43,780 nucleotides of DNA, taken from positions 1 to 43,780 of the IMG/VR virus record IMGVR_UViG_3300034158_000006. The stretch is one strand, 5' to 3'. The first letter of the stretch is position 1. Every line of letters starts with the position of its first letter. The notes under the pieces were generated by a model that was not told where the DNA came from, searched no databases, and saw only the letters and a program-made list of their open reading frames with translations. Below, piece by piece: positions 31,101 to 37,778 of the stretch. Position numbers and translations under genes: made by a program. The stretch comes from a virus.

Positions 31101-31168
31101 CCTGCTTCGAAGCCGGCCGTATTTGCAACGAGGTCAACAGTAGCTTGGCCTAGGCTGGCAATGGTCAA
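28106..31168 (-). CDS. Tail tape measure protein
   Basis: 1020 residues, TTG start at 31168 with GAGGG upstream. N-terminus ASLGQATVDLVANTAGFEAG, then coiled-coil, is typical of lambda-like tape measure proteins. The long alpha-helical body (Lys/Gln/Ala rich, 350-700) is followed by hydrophobic segments near 780-860 that are thought to contact the host membrane. Its length sets tail length; by the usual 1.5 Angstrom per residue rule the tail would be about 150 nm. No muralytic domain seen. Confidence 0.9.
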   Translation of the reverse strand: MTIASLGQATVDLVANTAGFEAGMDRAERALKRTTKEAKYQGDQLDRLIGRIDPTVAAYSRLDKMEQQLDAHRKAGRLPTEDYKTYKAQLDATRASLSQNDGALVKAGMSAKATAAALRGVPAQFTDIATSIAAGQNPLTVFLQQGGQLKDMFGGLGPAAKALGGYVVGLINPFTVAAAAVGVLAIAYKQGSDEATAFTSALVLSGNAAGTSSGQLSSLAQSVSQSVGTVGAAAAVLTQLAASGNIPASSFDMIAIAALKMQEATGVAADETVKNFEKLAKDPVKASKELNDSLNYLTTSTYAQIEALQRQGDTQGAATLAEQTYADALTRRAEKIKEDLGYVESAWISVKNVAKGAWDAILDVGREATFDEKMSNLQEALQNAARLGSGSRGGGNQGSTQIEKQITDLLVQQEESRRRIAAQADAAAKDKRGIAAVEALNKGLDDSASKQEKLSQAYAKIDKQVAAAAARGVQYSAAQIAQLKAAEAEKYKSANAPAAKAYQEDAGQKMLDNLRQQAAALQLQSDTGEKLGVQAQALAKFQQEIADIKSKDIQTADQKSLLASEALITAQLKRNVALEQEVAVRKQAAEEASKLAAFQENQTSKLNTAQEGLNSQLTGLGMGEKGRERLKEDLAIRKDYQTELDKLNKQRNTGQISPELYQKETDTLQEALASRIVMQQDYYNQVDEASSSFFLGASEAWANYATEAADYSAQAAEATTSVLNDATSSVASGLDGIIKGTETVGEAFANLGVSMASAILGALEQIAAKWIVTETLQLLGIGAITAATTTAEATKTIATVAAEGTKTAAMLTTTAVTTGAAVAATATTTAVQTAAAGTTLAAWLPAALVASIGSFGAAAVVGGAALLAAFTLIKGFETGGYTGDGGSSEPAGIVHKGEYVFTKAQTASIGRSKLESIARNGYAAGGFVTLPTDTSLGTTRTATAQTSAKLDQTLNDIKSPTGSGNTTVNLIEDASKAGQTQQRTGDQGEKMIDVFVADLLGDGRTADAMNRKFGLQTAGR

Positions 31169-31170
31169 TT

Positions 31171-31844
31171 CTACGCCCTCTTCGAAGCTTGCAGCACGCG
31201 CAGGAAATCTTGCGGCGTAGCTAATTTCAGTTCGTCGTCAGATTCCCGATTAGGGATAAAGTCCGCGACTTTTGATTTCTTGTTACCCATCAGTTGCGCG
31301 GCCGTTGTGCATATCAGTGCGGCGGATTGCTCGACGCGTTCAGCGATGTTCAAGCCCCCGTGGCGCTGAATGTACTTAGCCCATTGTCGAGCCTCGACCA
31401 AGGTTAGATTCTGTTGGGCTTCGGCGATCGTTCGACCGCCTACGCCGTTCAGAACTAATTCGAACCAGTAGTCTTCAGGGGGCTCTTCTTTTTTTCGTCG
31501 GGTGCCAGGCCGTTGACTTCGTTCACCGCGCTAATCAACGTCAGGAACAGCATGTCGCAGATTGGGCCGCGATCCGGATCCGCTGTGCCGAGCACATCCG
31601 CTGTGGTAAACACTGGAGCGCCGTCGGCATCGCAGATCATCGTCGCCAAGCGAGCGGCCAAGTGTTCCTGATTACCCTCCGCAGCTTTCCATGTCTGCGT
31701 GATCGTGTGATACGACGCCTTACGAACCCATACCGTCATGGTGATAGGTTCGCCGTTCGTATTGATCCACGTTACTTCGCGTTCGACGATTGGCTCCTGC
31801 ACAAAAGCGCCAGAAGCCATCAGGTCTTTAAGGTTCAAGGCCAT
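31171..31844 (-). CDS. Tail assembly chaperone GT, made by -1 frameshift
   Basis: The G reading frame shifts at the slippery site AAAAAAG (31494-31488) into the -1 frame. The joined protein would be about 224 residues: G up to residue 118, then EEPPEDYWFELVLNGVGG and the T part with LVEARQWAKYIQRHGGLNIAE to 31171. The T frame has no good start of its own (only TTG at 31401). This G/GT arrangement is the standard way siphoviruses make both forms, which coat the tape measure during tail assembly. Confidence 0.85.
31455..31844 (-). CDS. Tail assembly chaperone G
   Basis: 129 residues, ending soon after the slippery site. MALNLKDLMASGAFVQ, WINTNGEPITMTVWVRKAS and VLGTADPDRGPICDMLFLTLI fit tail assembly chaperones located between tail tube and tape measure genes. 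The usual form is the non-shifted product, expected in excess over GT. Confidence 0.85.
   Translation of the reverse strand: MALNLKDLMASGAFVQEPIVEREVTWINTNGEPITMTVWVRKASYHTITQTWKAAEGNQEHLAARLATMICDADGAPVFTTADVLGTADPDRGPICDMLFLTLISAVNEVNGLAPDEKKKSPLKTTGSN
31488..31494 (-). other. -1 ribosomal frameshift site AAAAAAG
   Basis: In the zero frame it reads gaA AAA AAG, the classical X-XXY-YYZ heptamer. The -1 frame stays open through the whole T part. Downstream bases are GC-rich but I cannot fold them reliably. Confidence 0.85.
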
Positions 31845-31847
31845 GGG

Positions 31848-32330
31848 TTAGCTCGACGACTTAGGTAGAAGGATCGGCTCACCAGATACTTGAATACCGA
31901 CGGTCGACGTGACCATGGTGTTCAAGCCGAAGGTGAATGGGTAGCTGTTCATGTAGCCGTCGAAGGTCAACCAACTGCGGGTCGCAGGCAAAACAAACTC
32001 ATCGTCGCCAGAACTATCAGTGCCAACGGTTGGATTTACAGTGCCGTCTGAAAAACCGATAACCCAGTGCAGGGTGGCGCCCGAAGTCTTCAACTGGTGC
32101 AAGCGGATATGCGCAGGGTCGGCCGGGTCGAACATCAGGCCAAAGGTAGCGGCGCCAGGGGTAGCCAGGCCCGCTTCGTAAGTACGCGACAGGTCGTTCA
32201 GGCAAGTCGTTTCGATCTGGTCGATCGCAGTATCGATGCCGTCGATGGAGGTGATGCAGCCCACGTCGAGCAAGGTGCCCGTAGCGGGGTCAATGGCAAA
32301 AAGATCTGTGCCTTGAGCCTTGATGGTCAT
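31848..32330 (-). CDS. Major tail tube protein
   Basis: 160 residues. MTIKAQGTDLFAIDPATG, then CITSIDGIDTAIDQIETTCLND and FGLMFDPADPAHIRLHQL, is a typical lambda V-like/TP901 tail tube protein sequence that polymerises into the tail shaft. Preceded by a sigma70-type promoter, consistent with a need for high expression. Confidence 0.85.
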   Translation of the reverse strand: MTIKAQGTDLFAIDPATGTLLDVGCITSIDGIDTAIDQIETTCLNDLSRTYEAGLATPGAATFGLMFDPADPAHIRLHQLKTSGATLHWVIGFSDGTVNPTVGTDSSGDDEFVLPATRSWLTFDGYMNSYPFTFGLNTMVTSTVGIQVSGEPILLPKSSS

Positions 32331-32366
32331 GGGTGTAGCCTCGTGAAATTGGGTACGGTGGGCGAA

Positions 32367-32394
32367 AGCATACCACGCCGCCGGGGTTTCGCAA
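32367..32394 (-). promoter_or_regulatory. Predicted promoter of the tail tube gene
   Basis: On the minus strand TTGCGA (32394-32389), 16 bases, TATGCT (32372-32367), in the 65-base gap before the tail tube gene. Confidence 0.55.
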
Positions 32395-32395
32395 A

Positions 32396-32761
32396 TTAGC
32401 GATTGACTAACCAGTTTAAGTCGAAGCCGGTGCGGTAGAGCTGCGTCTCGGGCTCCTTGTCGGTGCCTCGGTAGGACGTGATATTGCAGTCAAGCTCTAC
32501 GGCGTAGCGGATAGCCTCGGCAGCGTCCGTGCTGGACTTCGCCGTGCTGCCGTAAACGTCCACCTGAAGCACGGCGCGGTCGGCGTCTGGCCGACAGTTC
32601 AGCGTGTTGAACGGGGCGCCATCGACCCACTGGTACACCACGTACGGCTTGGCCACGTTCTGCGGAGCGCTGCCGAACGGATATATCCTGGGCAATGCCC
32701 CCCCGAGCAGAGATCGCACGACGGAATCAGCTTTGCACACGGTGAAGAAAGGTACGTCCAT
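32396..32761 (-). CDS. Tail terminator (DUF3168 family)
   Basis: 121 residues. MDVPFFTVCKADSVVRSLLG, RIYPFGSAPQNVAKPYVVYQ and LQVDVYGSTAKSSTDAAEAI fit DUF3168, the tail terminator that caps the tube and joins the head. It starts in a TGATG overlap with the gp10-like gene. Confidence 0.85.
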   Translation of the reverse strand: MDVPFFTVCKADSVVRSLLGGALPRIYPFGSAPQNVAKPYVVYQWVDGAPFNTLNCRPDADRAVLQVDVYGSTAKSSTDAAEAIRYAVELDCNITSYRGTDKEPETQLYRTGFDLNWLVNR

Positions 32762-33198
32762 CAGTTCACACCTTGCTTAATCAATTCGTATTTTGCGACG
32801 GAGAGAAACTCGGTAAACATCGCTTGAAGATTCTGGCTCAGCGCCGGACGCATAAAGGGTTGCGCGCGAGCGTTTACGGTGCCGAGTTCCTGATAATACC
32901 AGTACCACGTTTTTCCGCCGGGGCCTCGTTTCTTGCGCACGCCTACGGAGACCTTTACGGCTCCCGTCTCGTCATAGAAAGCTTTGTCTTCTGCCATGCG
33001 GATGTTGAGAGAAATGTTAGCCGGGGTTCGTGGATCATCGATACGCTGCGCACGGTTGATCGCATCGTCGCGCACGATCTCCATGGCAGCCTTGGCAGCG
33101 GGCAAAGCGATAGAACGCTGCGCGCTAGCGGATAAGGCGCGAAACTTCGCCACCAGTTCGTCAGCGCCTTTGAGCGTTAAGGTAATCGTCTTCGCCAT
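32761..33198 (-). CDS. HK97 gp10-like head-tail connector
   Basis: 145 residues; start at 33198 (MAKTITLTLKG) supported by GAGGG. The protein has LVAKFRALSASAQRSIALPAAKAA, a G-x-x-Y-x-x-x-(Q/E)-x-G-T pattern (YWYYQELGTVNARAQPFMRPAL), and a C-terminal helix, as in the HK97 gp10 family. Sits between connector and tail terminator as expected. Confidence 0.85.
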   Translation of the reverse strand: MAKTITLTLKGADELVAKFRALSASAQRSIALPAAKAAMEIVRDDAINRAQRIDDPRTPANISLNIRMAEDKAFYDETGAVKVSVGVRKKRGPGGKTWYWYYQELGTVNARAQPFMRPALSQNLQAMFTEFLSVAKYELIKQGVN

Positions 33199-33210
33199 GC
33201 TTCTACCCTC

Positions 33211-33230
33211 TATTTGGCAAGAGTTTATCA
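33211..33230 (-). promoter_or_regulatory. Conserved 20-base element before the gp10-like gene
   Basis: Minus-strand TGATAAACTCTTGCCAAATA. It matches the element before the lysis genes (21052-21033) at about 15 of 20 positions and sits the same distance before the start codon. It follows the terminator at 33241-33270, where a new promoter would be needed. Confidence 0.35.
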
Positions 33231-33240
33231 CAGGCAAGAA

Positions 33241-33270
33241 AAAGCCCCGAGTTTTAGATCAGGGCTTTTC
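33241..33270 (-). terminator. Intrinsic terminator after the methyltransferase gene
   Basis: Reading leftward: AAAAGCCC, 14-base loop, GGGCTTTTTC. Closes the glycosyltransferase/methyltransferase cassette. Confidence 0.8.
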
Positions 33271-33342
33271 CAGGAAGGCGGTCATGGCATTCCGGGTCTG
33301 TTTCCGCGCTCGCCGGGTCAAGCATTCTTCCGAAGAGGGATT

Positions 33343-33963
33343 TTAACCGGCTACGCGCTTGAATGCAAACGACGTAATTCCTTCCCGGCCAAGTTCCGTT
33401 TCGGCGTGGTTCACTTCACGTAATTCGAAACCTTGCTTTTCGCACCACTGGATCAAACCCGGAATCGAGAAGTACCAAAGGTGTTCCGCTGGCTTGAAAT
33501 GCTTAGAGGCCAGTGCCTCTTCAGCATTCTCGAATGTCGGGAGCGAAACGAAAAACCAATCTGTAACCTGGGCCAAAAGCTTCTCGGGTTCTGGGATGTG
33601 CTCCAGGCTATCCCAGCAGGTAGCCGAGTGAATAGGATGCGCGTAAGGGTCAGCGTAGGAATAGATCTTCTGTAGCCACTCCACCGCCTCGCTGCTTACA
33701 TCGTAGCCACTACCGCCCGACTCCAGAACGTAACGCCCGCCGCCGATCCCGATGTCCACGCCGAGCGCTGCAGATGTGTACTTCTTGACCAGTTCTAGCC
33801 TGGCCTTGGTTAGCGCGGCGCCCATTGGGGTTTGGTCTAGCTTCTGGTAATGGGCGAAATACTCACCGCTGTAGAGCATCGGCGGCGAGCTATGCCAGCC
33901 CATCTGTTTGACTGGGCACCAGAGGAAGGAATCGGTCAGCCCACTGGGCAAACTTTGAGTCAT
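33343..33963 (-). CDS. Class I SAM-dependent methyltransferase
   Basis: 206 residues from MTQSLPSGL at 33963 (an ATG at 33984 is also possible). AdoMet-binding motif VDIGIGGGRYVLES near residue 65-80, GYDVSSEAVEWL after it and CWDSLEHIPEPEKLL, the typical order of class I small-molecule or sugar methyltransferases. Overlaps the glycosyltransferase gene, so the two are likely a pair acting on the same molecule, perhaps a glycan on the virion or the host surface. The substrate is unknown. Confidence 0.8.
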   Translation of the reverse strand: MTQSLPSGLTDSFLWCPVKQMGWHSSPPMLYSGEYFAHYQKLDQTPMGAALTKARLELVKKYTSAALGVDIGIGGGRYVLESGGSGYDVSSEAVEWLQKIYSYADPYAHPIHSATCWDSLEHIPEPEKLLAQVTDWFFVSLPTFENAEEALASKHFKPAEHLWYFSIPGLIQWCEKQGFELREVNHAETELGREGITSFAFKRVAG

Positions 33964-34741
33964 AGTCAGAGATCCTTTTGTCACAGTTATGCTGCTTCAA
34001 TCTGCAGCGGCAGAAATTGTCGGGTACGCAAAATGTAATTGTACTATCGGCTGGGCAAATTAGCTCAGGGGCGTTAAAGCCGCCTTGGCCGCCGCAGATG
34101 ATCCACGCGGGAACCTTTGCCGCTAAGCATGCGGGGACGATCCAGCCGATGCCGCCGATCACCGCCGAGGCATTAGCGACGAGCGCCAGGAGTTGTTCAA
34201 CCGGCAGTTCGCCTTTGTGGTAACGCACTCTCGCCGTGGGTAAAGGATCTACCGCCCATTCGACGCCATCTACTAAATCCGCAACGCTGATTACTTTGTA
34301 CCCTCGGTCCTGAGCTTCTGCTGCCGCTTGCCGTATGTAAAGCGGATCAGGGTTCCGGGTATCCGCGCGCCACTCACTACGCACGGTAGCGGGGCGCACG
34401 ACGACGTACTTACCGGTTTCAGGCGAAGGCGGAAGCGGCGGTAGATCGAACTCGCCGGGCGCAATGCCGAATGTTTGCGTTAGCCCCTGGATTATCCCCT
34501 CAGCCCCGTAGCGTGGGTTACGCTGCGGCAGACCGCGCGGCGCGACTTCCCACTGGGCGTACCGCGCAATGTTTTTTGCTTGGGTGCGTAACGTGGTTTG
34601 CGGTTTTACGCAATGCACATTGGCCAAATCCTTAACTAGTTCCGGCCAGGGGGTGTCGTACCACACATCGCCTTTGAATTGCTTGACAAATGCACGCCCG
34701 TAGATAGCGTCACCAAGACCGCGCATTCCGTTGATTAGCAT
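33890..34741 (-). CDS. Glycosyltransferase family 9-like protein
   Basis: 283 residues from MLINGMRGLGDAIYGRAFV at 34741; an in-frame upstream ATG at 34786 would begin inside the terminator hairpin. Two Rossmann-like halves: G-L-G-D near the start as in heptosyltransferases, then KYVVVRPATVRSEWR, VISVADLVDGVEWAVD, and VIGGIGWIVPACLAAKVPAWIICGG. Similar to ADP-heptose:LPS transferases. Probably adds a sugar to a phage or host component. The Shine-Dalgarno (GGATAA) is weak. Confidence 0.75.
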   Translation of the reverse strand: MLINGMRGLGDAIYGRAFVKQFKGDVWYDTPWPELVKDLANVHCVKPQTTLRTQAKNIARYAQWEVAPRGLPQRNPRYGAEGIIQGLTQTFGIAPGEFDLPPLPPSPETGKYVVVRPATVRSEWRADTRNPDPLYIRQAAAEAQDRGYKVISVADLVDGVEWAVDPLPTARVRYHKGELPVEQLLALVANASAVIGGIGWIVPACLAAKVPAWIICGGQGGFNAPELICPADSTITFCVPDNFCRCRLKQHNCDKRISDYDSKFAQWADRFLPLVPSQTDGLA

Positions 34742-34983
34742 AAATGTTATCCAAAAATAAGCCCGCAAGCGCGACGGTGTGCGCAAGCAGGCTCAAAGGG
34801 AAAATAGACCTCGGAATTTTTACCGAGGCTCCGAGTCCTCTTTGCGGCGTTGGTTGATCTTAGCAGAAGGCGTAGGGTTCTAACCTACGCCCTGAGAGAG
34901 CTAACCTCAGCATGGCACCTAAGTGCGCTCTTTCCGTTGCCTGTGTGGGGGTCATTTCCCCACCGCTTCCGCTGAAACGAACT
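34742..34983 (-). ncRNA. Structured leader of the glycosyltransferase gene
   Basis: The longest non-coding gap in the window (242 bases). On the minus strand it folds into a series of hairpins: GTGGGG/CCCCAC (loop AAATGAC), CTGAG/CTCAG, GCGTAGG/CCTACGC (7 bp, loop TTAGAAC), CCTCGG/CCGAGG, and last AGCCTGCTTGCGC with GCGCTTGCGGGCT followed by TTATTTTT. The last is an intrinsic terminator just before the ORF. A 31-codon frame (34955-34860) lies inside, after GGTGGGG. A riboswitch-like or attenuation leader is inferred. Confidence 0.45.
34755..34796 (-). terminator. Terminator/attenuator in front of the glycosyltransferase
   Basis: Final hairpin of the leader: 4 bp, one G-U, 2 bp, a 2x2 U internal loop, 4 bp, then TTATTTTT, ending about 12 bases before the ATG. 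Confidence 0.6.
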
Positions 34984-35535
34984 CTAGACACTCGCATCAC
35001 AAGTGTCAACAACCCTTTGCAACTCTTTTTCCAACATGCCTAAACGGTAGGCTGTCAGCGCTGTGTCACGCGAGCAATTCACCACCTGATCGCGCTGCGC
35101 CAATCGGCAGTGTTGCGCATCCCATCTATCGCAATCTTCTTCAGTTGGGTTCTTTGTCACACTATGGTCCCCGTGCCAATGCGTACCGCTCTGCACCGTG
35201 CAATCGTACCCGATAAGCAGAACGCGTTCTGCACCGAGCTTGAAGGCCAGTTCTATCGCTCTGAGCCCGGAATTATAGTCGCCGTAGCTTTCGTGGTACT
35301 GGACCCCGTAGCGCGCTGCTGCTTGGCGCGTACAGCTCCATAGCATAGGTCCAGGGGGGATCCCGTGGACGTTCGCATCCCACCACGCGAGATCCCCTGC
35401 GTAAAGGTGATCGCACCACGGGGCTAGCTGCCAAGAGTTGTTCACGGCGATCGTGGGGAGCCCGGCCTGCTTCACGAGTTCGCAGTCGTGCGCGTTGAGG
35501 CTAGGGCCGGAGGCGATGCAGACGAATGTTTTCAT
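34984..35535 (-). CDS. MptE-like (DUF115-related) protein
   Basis: 183 residues. MKTFVCIASGPSLNAHDCEL is the G-P-S-L signature of MptE-like and DUF115 Rossmann proteins. VLLIGYDCTVQSGTHWHGDHS, then KNPTEEDCDRWDAQ, and a final helix follow. In other phages this family is often called a norphogenetic protein, with unproven function; a sugar- or nucleotide-related role is suggested by the glycosyltransferase next to it. ATGA overlap with the zinc-finger gene. Confidence 0.8.
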   Translation of the reverse strand: MKTFVCIASGPSLNAHDCELVKQAGLPTIAVNNSWQLAPWCDHLYAGDLAWWDANVHGIPPGPMLWSCTRQAAARYGVQYHESYGDYNSGLRAIELAFKLGAERVLLIGYDCTVQSGTHWHGDHSVTKNPTEEDCDRWDAQHCRLAQRDQVVNCSRDTALTAYRLGMLEKELQRVVDTCDASV

Positions 35536-35978
35536 GCGGTCTCTTGGCGTCGTTTTACTTCGCGTTTTATCTTAAGCTCCAGCCGTTTTAGTTCGAGGAG
35601 TAAAGGTGGAACCTCTCCGACGCCGCCGGGAGCTAACAGTGGCCTAACGTACGCGTCCGCGAGGGTTGAACGAGCCTTAGCTCTAGAAGCACGAGATATC
35701 TCTTTACTGCCCTCTAGATCCTTAAGCCTAGCCTCTTTGGACCAAGTAGATACTTTGTCTTTGTTCTCTTCTCGATACCGCCGCTGATTAGCTAAGGCGT
35801 GAGCCTTATTTTCTTCACGCCACTTTTTAAGGTATTCAGCGCGCCGTTCCGTGTTGGCTTTACGGTACGCGGCTTGGCACGCTTTACACTGCGAGCTAAG
35901 GCCGTCGCGCCGACAGGCGCTTAGACTGAAAGCCTCAGTTGGTTTAGCCTCCTTGCATGTCGGACAGGTCTTAATCAT
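35532..35978 (-). CDS. Endonuclease VII-like zinc-finger protein lacking the nuclease part
   Basis: 148 residues. CPTCKEAKPTEAFSLSACRR, then GLSSQCKACQAAYRKANTE, is the zinc-binding start of phage recombination endonuclease VII-like and HNH proteins, and REENKAHALANQRRYREENKDKV the usual charged repeat after it. The HNH catalytic motif expected beyond this is absent, so it is either a DNA-binding protein or a decayed nuclease. Confidence 0.7.
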   Translation of the reverse strand: MIKTCPTCKEAKPTEAFSLSACRRDGLSSQCKACQAAYRKANTERRAEYLKKWREENKAHALANQRRYREENKDKVSTWSKEARLKDLEGSKEISRASRAKARSTLADAYVRPLLAPGGVGEVPPLLLELKRLELKIKREVKRRQETA

Positions 35979-36171
35979 CGGAATTCTCCAGCCATTTGAT
36001 GGTTGGCTTTTCCTTGCGCAGTGCAGCGTATTCGAGCTGTACCTTGGCGCTGTTTATCATTTTGCCGCCAAGGTTGGCCAGTTCTGCCGCCACTTTCGCC
36101 TCTATCAAACCGGCTTGCAATTGCTCAAAAACTAGAGACAGATTCTTGCGAAGCTCTTCTGCGTTTTTCAT
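35971..36171 (-). CDS. Small conserved phage protein (66 aa)
   Basis: MKNAEELRKNLSLVFEQLQA, then AAELANLGGKMINSAKVQLEY. This short helical protein family is common in siphoviruses beside capsid genes and HNH-like genes; its function is unknown. Its Shine-Dalgarno (TGAGGAGG) lies within an inverted repeat at 36174-36200. Confidence 0.75.
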   Translation of the reverse strand: MKNAEELRKNLSLVFEQLQAGLIEAKVAAELANLGGKMINSAKVQLEYAALRKEKPTIKWLENSDD

Positions 36172-36173
36172 GT

Positions 36174-36200
36174 CGCCTCCTCAATTCGTTAACTGAGGCG
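36174..36200 (-). promoter_or_regulatory. Hairpin covering the ribosome binding site
   Basis: CGCCTC and GAGGCG (6 bp, loop 15), with an alternative CCTCA/TGAGG pairing. Either one hides the GGAGG of the 66-residue gene. GGA in this context is also a typical CsrA-binding signal. Confidence 0.5.
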
Positions 36201-36238
36201 AGTATTTCACAAGCAAACGCAATTGTCTACAACCATTA

Positions 36239-36577
36239 TCAACCTTCGTCCACGCCGAGGCTGCAAGGAGCCGACACATAATCGCGCCCGCTTTCCTGAT
36301 CCGGTAGCCAGGCGTGAACGTTGTAAATATCGCCGTTGTGCAAAATGCGTTGCTTGGCATTCAGGCCGGGGCGCTGACGGATCACGATGCGCGCGATAAT
36401 CTCGGACTGAATCGCCGCGGCGGCCAAGAATTCCCGACCGCTGGCCGGAGCAATACGCGCGGGGACGTTCGCGAAGACCGTTACCCACTGCTCCGTAAAG
36501 CCGCCCGTATCAGGATCGCGGACCTCAGTCCAGTCTTGGATGTCCACTCGATGGCGGTACTGGCCGGCGCGGCTCAT
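36239..36577 (-). CDS. Head-tail joining (head closure) protein
   Basis: 112 residues. RHRVDIQDWTEVRDPDTGGF, then WVTVFANVPARIAPASGREF and NVHAWLPDQESGRDYV, the classical order for SPP1 gp16/HK97-like head closure proteins. ATGA overlap with the connector gene upstream. Confidence 0.9.
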   Translation of the reverse strand: MSRAGQYRHRVDIQDWTEVRDPDTGGFTEQWVTVFANVPARIAPASGREFLAAAAIQSEIIARIVIRQRPGLNAKQRILHNGDIYNVHAWLPDQESGRDYVSAPCSLGVDEG

Positions 36578-36948
36578 CGGCAGGCCGGTATGCGCAATGG
36601 GTACAGCAGAGCGGTTACCGGACGTGGCAGATAACCGACGTCGTAGGCGTTGCTCGCGTTCTCATCTCGGTCTTTATAGAGGAAGCCAAGCTGCAGCAAT
36701 GTAGCCGCTTGGACTTCATACTTCACGACCTTATCGCCCGAGCTGTCGAGCGCGTAGGTCGGGTCGCCCGAACTGTCTAGAATAGGATCATCGTTGCTGT
36801 CTCGCTCTACTTCGTAAGCAGATGCAGATTTAAGGTAATTCTTGACCGCGCCGGATGCGGCGCCTATGTACGCTGTGATTAGCGCGTCATCTTGGTCGTG
36901 ATCCATATTCAAGTGCTGCTTACCGCGCTCCAGGGTGACGTACATCAT
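36574..36948 (-). CDS. Head-tail connector, gp6-like
   Basis: 124 residues. MMYVTLERGKQHLNMDHDQD, then DALITAYIGAASGAVKNYL, matches HK97 gp6-type adaptors. An inserted repeat, DSSGDPTYALDSSGD, is in the middle; the end (PRPVTALLYPLRIPAC) is usual for the family. Adaptor ring under the portal. Confidence 0.9.
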   Translation of the reverse strand: MMYVTLERGKQHLNMDHDQDDALITAYIGAASGAVKNYLKSASAYEVERDSNDDPILDSSGDPTYALDSSGDKVVKYEVQAATLLQLGFLYKDRDENASNAYDVGYLPRPVTALLYPLRIPACR

Positions 36949-37778
36949 TTGATTGATACCCCTTTAGTGGGATCTATCGTGCTCGCATTCTCGCGCAGGT
37001 CTTTACCTGGGCGGCCGGCTTTGACAGCGCAGCGCCAATCAGTCTCGCCGCTACCCGGTACGCCTTTAGGGGCATCACACTTCGCTATCCAGAAGCTGCC
37101 GCCGTAGGATACGCCGTCGCCTTTCTCGAAAGTCCCTTCGTGCTTAAAGATCCCTTTGTCGATTACCGCGGCGATCTTCACCGACTTCTCAATAAAGGTT
37201 TCACCGGCCTGCATCTTGACAGTAACGGTTCGCCCGTCGTCGGCCAGGGTTAGATCGAAGTCTTCCAGGTTCAGTGCATCGCGGCCGTCTTTCGGTTTCG
37301 GCATGCGGTCGGCCGCTTTCTCGAACGTGTCGCGCGCTTGGCGTTCCCAGGCGAGGGTCAAGTCGGAGAAACGTCGCTCGAAGGTTCCCGCGATTTCTCC
37401 AACAGAGGGAACCGGAAGTGGCGCGGGCGGCTGGATGCCTTTGACCAGTTCGCCAACGTGAGCCCGCAGAGCTTCCATGTCAGCGTCTTTGCCTTTCTCG
37501 GCGGCCGGTAGCGCGGCTACGGCTTTAGCGATTAATTCATCGACTAGGGGGCGCACGTCGTCGACCGTCACCGAAGTTCCATTCTCGGCTTTAGGAACAA
37601 GTGCGGCAGCGGACTTAGCCAGGGTTTCCAGATCAATCAGTGCCGCAGCGTCAACCGCCGATGGCACGTTGATAGCGCCTAGCTGCTTTTCCAACTGGCC
37701 GATTCGGAGCAACAGGGGCGCTGTTGCTTCCTTCACGATGGCGCCCATCGCTTTGCCGAACTCTTCAGGATCAATCAT
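36945..37778 (-). CDS. Structural protein with C-terminal carbohydrate-binding-like domain
   Basis: 277 residues. Starts MIDPEEFGKAMGAIVKEATA, continues as Ala/Glu coiled-coil to about residue 150, then has DGRDALNLEDFDLTLADDG and a C-terminal part, GDGVSYGGSFWIAKCDAPKG, of the CBM5/12-like aromatic type. Such proteins are often encoded between portal and connector in HK97-like phages. A role as decoration or scaffold is inferred. Confidence 0.75.
   Translation of the reverse strand: MIDPEEFGKAMGAIVKEATAPLLLRIGQLEKQLGAINVPSAVDAAALIDLETLAKSAAALVPKAENGTSVTVDDVRPLVDELIAKAVAALPAAEKGKDADMEALRAHVGELVKGIQPPAPLPVPSVGEIAGTFERRFSDLTLAWERQARDTFEKAADRMPKPKDGRDALNLEDFDLTLADDGRTVTVKMQAGETFIEKSVKIAAVIDKGIFKHEGTFEKGDGVSYGGSFWIAKCDAPKGVPGSGETDWRCAVKAGRPGKDLRENASTIDPTKGVSIK

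Noticed and set aside
31171-31401. Independent small gene for the T part of the tail chaperone.
   Set aside because: Only a TTG start inside the -1 frame without a Shine-Dalgarno; the slippery site explains its expression.
34809-34963. Possible tRNA: a 7-nt loop TTAGAAC on a 7-bp stem and a D-arm-like CTGAG hairpin.
   Set aside because: No matching acceptor stem, no anticodon arm between the two hairpins and no CCA end in either orientation; better explained as leader hairpins.
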